From contig CAJYIW010000024.1 of the NCBI GenBank assembly GCA_913775095.1, forward strand, positions 186,001 to 250,000: DNA of 64,000 nucleotides, written 5' to 3'. The notes below the pieces were generated by a model that searched no databases, was not told where the DNA came from, and saw only the letters and a list, made by a program, of their open reading frames with translations. This document shows positions 60,586-64,000 of this stretch, one piece after another. The stretch is from an uncultured Siphonobacter sp. Its GTDB lineage: Bacteria > Bacteroidota > Bacteroidia > Cytophagales > Spirosomataceae. The position numbers and the translations under genes were made by a program. The first letter of the stretch is position 1. Every line of letters begins with the position of its first letter.

Positions 60586-62982
60586 ATGCTCTTAAATTAC
60601 CTCAAAATCGCCCTGCGAAATCTCCTTCGGAGTAAGGTATTTTCGATGATTAATATCGCTGGTCTGAGCATTGGTTTGGCCTGTTGCCTGCTCATTATAC
60701 TTTACACGAAAGATGAGGTATCTTTCGATGCCTTTCAGGCAAAAAAAGACCAGCTTTATCGCGTTACCTGCAGCATTCAGCAATCGGATGGAACGCGTAA
60801 TAAACTCGGTATCGCGGCCATGGTACAGGGGCCCGTTTTTAAAGCTAACATTCCTGAAGTCCAGGACTTTTCCAGAGTTCAGGAGCGTAACTTCATTGTA
60901 CGATCAGGCCGTGAAACTTTTCATGAAAAAGCTTCCTGGGTAGATAAAAATTTCTTTACGCTCTTTTCTTTTCCCCTATTGCAGGGAAATCCCCAAACAG
61001 TTCTTTCTGATCTTCATTCGCTGGTATTAACCGAAGAGATGGCCGAGAAATACTTCGGTACGACGCAGGCATTAGGAAAGAAACTGGAATTCGAAATCAA
61101 CCATCAATTTGAAACGTTTGTAGTTACGGGCATAGCTAAAAATGCCCCACAAAACTCGACGATTCAGTTCAAAATGCTACTGCCTTTTCTTTATCAGGAA
61201 GTTCACGAGAAAGACGCGAGCTGGCTGTGGCTGTCGTACCCTACGTATATTCTATTGCACCCCTCCGCTAACCTTCAGGCCGTAGAAAAAAAGCTGAATC
61301 AGGCCTATCTGCGTTTTTCGCAAAAAGAACGCAACGAAGCCCGCAAACACGGTTTCAAAGATCACTTTCACTGGGGTTTGCAGCCGTTCATGGCCATGCA
61401 TCTGGATACCGGAACGGAATATACGCCTCGGGCTGGTAATCCCATGTATTCCTACATTCTGCTGGGCATTGCCTCTTTCGTTCTCATCATTGCCTGCATT
61501 AACTTTGTAAATCTGACGGTTGCTCAATCGTTGCGTCGCCGCAAGGAGATTGGCATCCGAAAAGTAGTGGGCGGCCAACGTTCTCAACTCATGCGGCAAT
61601 TTTTAGGGGAATCATTTTTGCTGTGTTTTGTAGCCTTTGTTTTAGCCATCATTTTAGCCGAAGCCAGTTTGCCTTTCTTTAATGAGTTAGCCAACAAACA
61701 GCTAAGCCTGAGTTACCTCTTTGACTATAAGCTTGTTCTCGGAATCATCGCTTTGTTTCTTATCACTGGTTTTGCCGCAGGCTTTTATCCGGCCCTGGTT
61801 TTATCCGGCTTCGATCCGCTCAAAACGCTGAATAATCGCTTCCAATTTTCGGGTAAAAACTTCATGGCGAAAGGGTTGGTGGTAGTACAGTTTTCACTAG
61901 CTACTTTCCTGATCATCACTACCTTATTCATTTACTCCCAATTCAATTATCTGATTCACAAAGACCTGGGGTACAATGACAAAAACCTGTTGTCGCTTAC
62001 CGTCGGCTGGAGTTCCCAGGAAGACAGCCCTACGTCCCTGCGGCAGCAAACATTTACGAATGAATTTCGTCACGCTCCCGGAGTCATGCACGTCGCCCCG
62101 ATCATGGACGGCGATTGGTTAACCATTTCGAAAGCCAACGGGGTCGACCTGGATGTAGCTTATAAGCACATTGATGAGCATTTTCTGTCAACCATGCAGA
62201 TTCCTTTGGTGGAAGGAAGAAACTTTTCACCCGCCTACCCTGCCGATTCCACCCAGTCGGTCATCGTGAACGAAGCTTTCGTAAAGAAAGCGGGCTGGAA
62301 AGGCTCAGCCATCGGTCGAACCATAGATTTTTTGAATGGAAATGATACCAAACTTACCATCGTGGGAGTCATGAAAGATTACCATTATGGTTCGCTGAAA
62401 CAAAAAATAGGCCCCGCGTTATTCAGTCCCAATCCTAGTTTACCCTTTGGTAGATTTCTCATCCGTATTCAGCCGGATCAACTGCCACAGGCCTTGGCTG
62501 CCATTGAAGCGACCTATCGTAAACTGAATCCGTACCGGCCTTTTCAGTACGATTTTATGGATCAGCTGAACTACAAAAATTACGAAAGCGAGGCGAAATG
62601 GAAACAAATCATTACCCTGGGGGCCAGCCTGACCATCTTCATTTCCTGCATTGGTCTATTTGGACTGGCCAGCCTTTCCATGCAGCAACGCACCAAAGAA
62701 ATTGGCATCCGGAAAGTGATGGGAGCCTCGGTTCTTCAGCTTTCGCAGTTACTCACGCAAAACTTCCTGTCGCTGGTGGGAGTCGCCTTTCTCATGGCCA
62801 TTCCGGCGGCCTGGTACGCAACGAACCGCTGGCTTGAAAACTTCGCGTATCGAATCGAAATCAGCTGGCCGGTTTTTGCGGTAGCCGCTCTGGCAACGAC
62901 AGTCATTGCCCTGGTAACGATCAGCTTTAATACCATTCGAACGGCCCTGGCCGACCCGGTCAACTCCCTTCGATCTGAATAA
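60586..62982 (+). CDS. FtsX-family ABC permease, paralog 6
   Basis: 798 residues, 18 bp after paralog 5, so certainly cotranscribed. Coupling loops are RRRKEIGIRKVVGGQ (near 315) and QRTKEIGIRKVMGAS (near 700); the tail is DPVNSLRSE, the most diverged of the six. Paralogs 5 and 6 may pair as a heterodimer. No ATPase gene is nearby. Confidence 0.92.
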   Translation: MLLNYLKIALRNLLRSKVFSMINIAGLSIGLACCLLIILYTKDEVSFDAFQAKKDQLYRVTCSIQQSDGTRNKLGIAAMVQGPVFKANIPEVQDFSRVQERNFIVRSGRETFHEKASWVDKNFFTLFSFPLLQGNPQTVLSDLHSLVLTEEMAEKYFGTTQALGKKLEFEINHQFETFVVTGIAKNAPQNSTIQFKMLLPFLYQEVHEKDASWLWLSYPTYILLHPSANLQAVEKKLNQAYLRFSQKERNEARKHGFKDHFHWGLQPFMAMHLDTGTEYTPRAGNPMYSYILLGIASFVLIIACINFVNLTVAQSLRRRKEIGIRKVVGGQRSQLMRQFLGESFLLCFVAFVLAIILAEASLPFFNELANKQLSLSYLFDYKLVLGIIALFLITGFAAGFYPALVLSGFDPLKTLNNRFQFSGKNFMAKGLVVVQFSLATFLIITTLFIYSQFNYLIHKDLGYNDKNLLSLTVGWSSQEDSPTSLRQQTFTNEFRHAPGVMHVAPIMDGDWLTISKANGVDLDVAYKHIDEHFLSTMQIPLVEGRNFSPAYPADSTQSVIVNEAFVKKAGWKGSAIGRTIDFLNGNDTKLTIVGVMKDYHYGSLKQKIGPALFSPNPSLPFGRFLIRIQPDQLPQALAAIEATYRKLNPYRPFQYDFMDQLNYKNYESEAKWKQIITLGASLTIFISCIGLFGLASLSMQQRTKEIGIRKVMGASVLQLSQLLTQNFLSLVGVAFLMAIPAAWYATNRWLENFAYRIEISWPVFAVAALATTVIALVTISFNTIRTALADPVNSLRSE

Positions 62983-63011
62983 ATGACGGACTCCCTAACG
63001 TTGATTATGCT

Positions 63012-63518
63012 ATGAAAAAAATCATCCTATTCGCAAGTTTGTTGAGCGTTCCGGCTCTGGCCCAGCAACGCATTCATTCGTCCATCCACGATGATGGTAA
63101 GAAAATGAGTATTGACATTCAGGGAAAAGTAGACGGCAAAGTGGTCGAGTTTCAGCATACCTATGATGTAACTAATCTCAGCAAGACCGAGCGTGATCAG
63201 CTGGTTACCGAGGCTTACCATTCCATTGGACTGGAGGCCCCCAACCCTCCGACCCCACCCACACCACCCACACCGCCAGTCCCGGTGTCGGGACCGGCCC
63301 TGCCACCCCTTCCTCCACCTACGCTTAACTATAAGATTCCTAAAGACGCTTCTTTAACGGTTGATGAAGATGGAAAAACTATGACGATTAAAGTGGAACG
63401 CGTAGAAAATGGAAAGCGAAAAGTGGTTCAGCAATCCATGAATACGGAAGGCAAGAGTGAGTCTGAAAAGCGGAAAATGGTGGATAAGGTTATCCGGGAG
63501 TTTGAGCAACCCCGCTAA
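63012..63518 (+). CDS. Small secreted protein with two similar domains joined by a proline-rich linker
   Basis: A 168-residue protein with a signal peptide (MKKIILFASLLSVPALAQQ). Two segments look alike: HDDGKKMSIDIQGKVDGKVV (from about 26) and DEDGKTMTIKVERVENGKRK (from about 117), each followed by a charged helix (SKTERDQLVTEAYHSI, SESEKRKMVDKVIREF). A Pro/Thr linker (about 78-102, repeats of PPTPPT) lies between. No family is recognised. It follows permease paralog 6 by 29 bp and may be the last gene of that operon, thus a possible exported or envelope partner. Confidence 0.78.
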   Translation: MKKIILFASLLSVPALAQQRIHSSIHDDGKKMSIDIQGKVDGKVVEFQHTYDVTNLSKTERDQLVTEAYHSIGLEAPNPPTPPTPPTPPVPVSGPALPPLPPPTLNYKIPKDASLTVDEDGKTMTIKVERVENGKRKVVQQSMNTEGKSESEKRKMVDKVIREFEQPR

Positions 63519-63543
63519 GGCTTCACCTGCTCAGTGAATTCAG

Positions 63544-63572
63544 CATCCCGGGCGGTTTGAACGTCCGGGATG
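63544..63572. terminator. Hairpin between convergent genes
   Basis: An 8-bp stem CATCCCGG/CCGGGATG between the secreted protein gene and the oxidoreductase gene. T runs are absent, so termination is uncertain. Confidence 0.45.
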
Positions 63573-63580
63573 CCCGTTAA

Positions 63581-64000
63581 CTAAACCGCCTGCCTGTCGG
63601 CTATTTCCTTGCGAATCACCGGAGCTACTTCCGTCCCGAATAATTCGATGGCCCGCAACACTTTGGTATGGGGAATCAGGTGTCCTCCCACCAGTTGAGC
63701 CAGGTAACGGGTTTGCTGGAATAACTCGTAGAAATACATGATTTTATCAATGATCTGCTGCGGACTGCCCACCATCAGCGGACCGCTTTTCTGCATAAAT
63801 TCTACGTAATCCCGGCCAATGGGCGACCAGCCCCGTTCCTTCCCTACCCGATTCATAGTCCCCTCATAGGGTGGGAAAAACTCGTCCATGGCCTTTTCAT
63901 AAGTGTCAGACGCATAAAAGTGAGAGTTAATCGCCAGTGGTAATTTCGTTACATCGTGCCCGGCTTTCTCTGCCGACTGCCGAAAGAGCTGAATAAAGGG
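63581..64000 (-). CDS. Luciferase-like (LLM class) flavin-dependent oxidoreductase, C-terminal part
   Basis: The frame is open from the right edge of the window, so only the last 139 residues are seen. LMVGSPQQIIDKIMYF (G-S-P-x-x-V/I) is the conserved C-terminal segment of bacterial luciferase-like monooxygenases, and the YLAQLVGGHLIPHTKVLRAIELFGTEVAP end fits the group with a typical length of about 340. The internal ATG at 63889 is not the start. Substrate unknown. Confidence 0.88.
   Translation of the reverse strand, partial: PFIQLFRQSAEKAGHDVTKLPLAINSHFYASDTYEKAMDEFFPPYEGTMNRVGKERGWSPIGRDYVEFMQKSGPLMVGSPQQIIDKIMYFYELFQQTRYLAQLVGGHLIPHTKVLRAIELFGTEVAPVIRKEIADRQAV

Overview
The window looks like chromosomal DNA of a Bacteroidota bacterium, most likely order Cytophagales (Spirosomataceae-like; the genus is a guess). 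The support is a SusC/SusD pair, TonB-linked receptors with carboxypeptidase-regulatory N-termini, a DUF4249 lipoprotein, 800-residue FtsX-type permeases in many copies, FG-GAP/ASPIC proteins, few Shine-Dalgarno sites, and promoter boxes of the Bacteroidota TAnnTTTG type. Base composition is near balanced, except for an AT-richer patch around 12.7-14.1 kb.

Layout. 1-933: leader-distal end of a CRISPR array whose leader and any cas genes lie beyond the left edge. 988-7957: a four-gene minus-strand envelope operon (unknown secreted protein, TonB receptor, DUF4249 lipoprotein, MG2/plug-like protein). 8.3-12.6 kb: a very large ThuA/sugar-dehydrogenase/PKD/cytochrome c fusion and an outer-membrane barrel. 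12.7-13.9 kb: a secreted-protein gene broken by one in-frame amber codon. 14.2-14.4 kb: two identical tRNA-Asp genes. 14.6-19.8 kb: an oxidoreductase, serC, a natural SerB-SerA fusion (with serC the three enzymatic steps of serine synthesis in two genes) and a YheT-type hydrolase. 20-22.2 kb: small envelope and thioredoxin-like genes and a ROK regulator divergent from susC/susD (22.4-27.4 kb). 27.5-33.6 kb: a haem/monooxygenase-like protein, an FG-GAP/ASPIC protein and a vanadium-haloperoxidase-type PAP2 enzyme. 33.6 kb: a TRIC-like channel.

34.3-51.6 kb and 58-63 kb form the most interesting part. An NtrC-type sigma-54 response regulator and its histidine kinase (with a kinase-fold gene between them) face an operon of ECF sigma factor, HlyD adaptor, ABC ATPase and FtsX permeases. 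Six paralogous permeases occur in the window but only one ATPase. Upstream of three transcription units (at 38.2, 48.7 and 58.0 kb) I find the same arrangement: two 16-bp palindromes of consensus TGTnCG-N4-CGnACA separated by exactly 5 bp, followed 52-54 bp later by a TGGCA(C/T)A sigma-54-like -24 element. This predicts a regulon in which the response regulator drives the ECF sigma factor, the exporter and two unlinked permease units.

51.7-58.0 kb: a dienelactone-hydrolase-like enzyme, a cyclophilin, a glutamine-synthetase-family enzyme with a kinase-fold partner, an Rpn/PD-(D/E)XK nuclease-like protein with a ten-unit 12-bp tandem repeat, and a HAD-IIA hydrolase. 63.0 kb: a small secreted protein with an internal duplication, then the C-terminal part of a luciferase-like oxidoreductase running off the right edge. 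Domain names are from recognition of sequence by eye; no database search was run.
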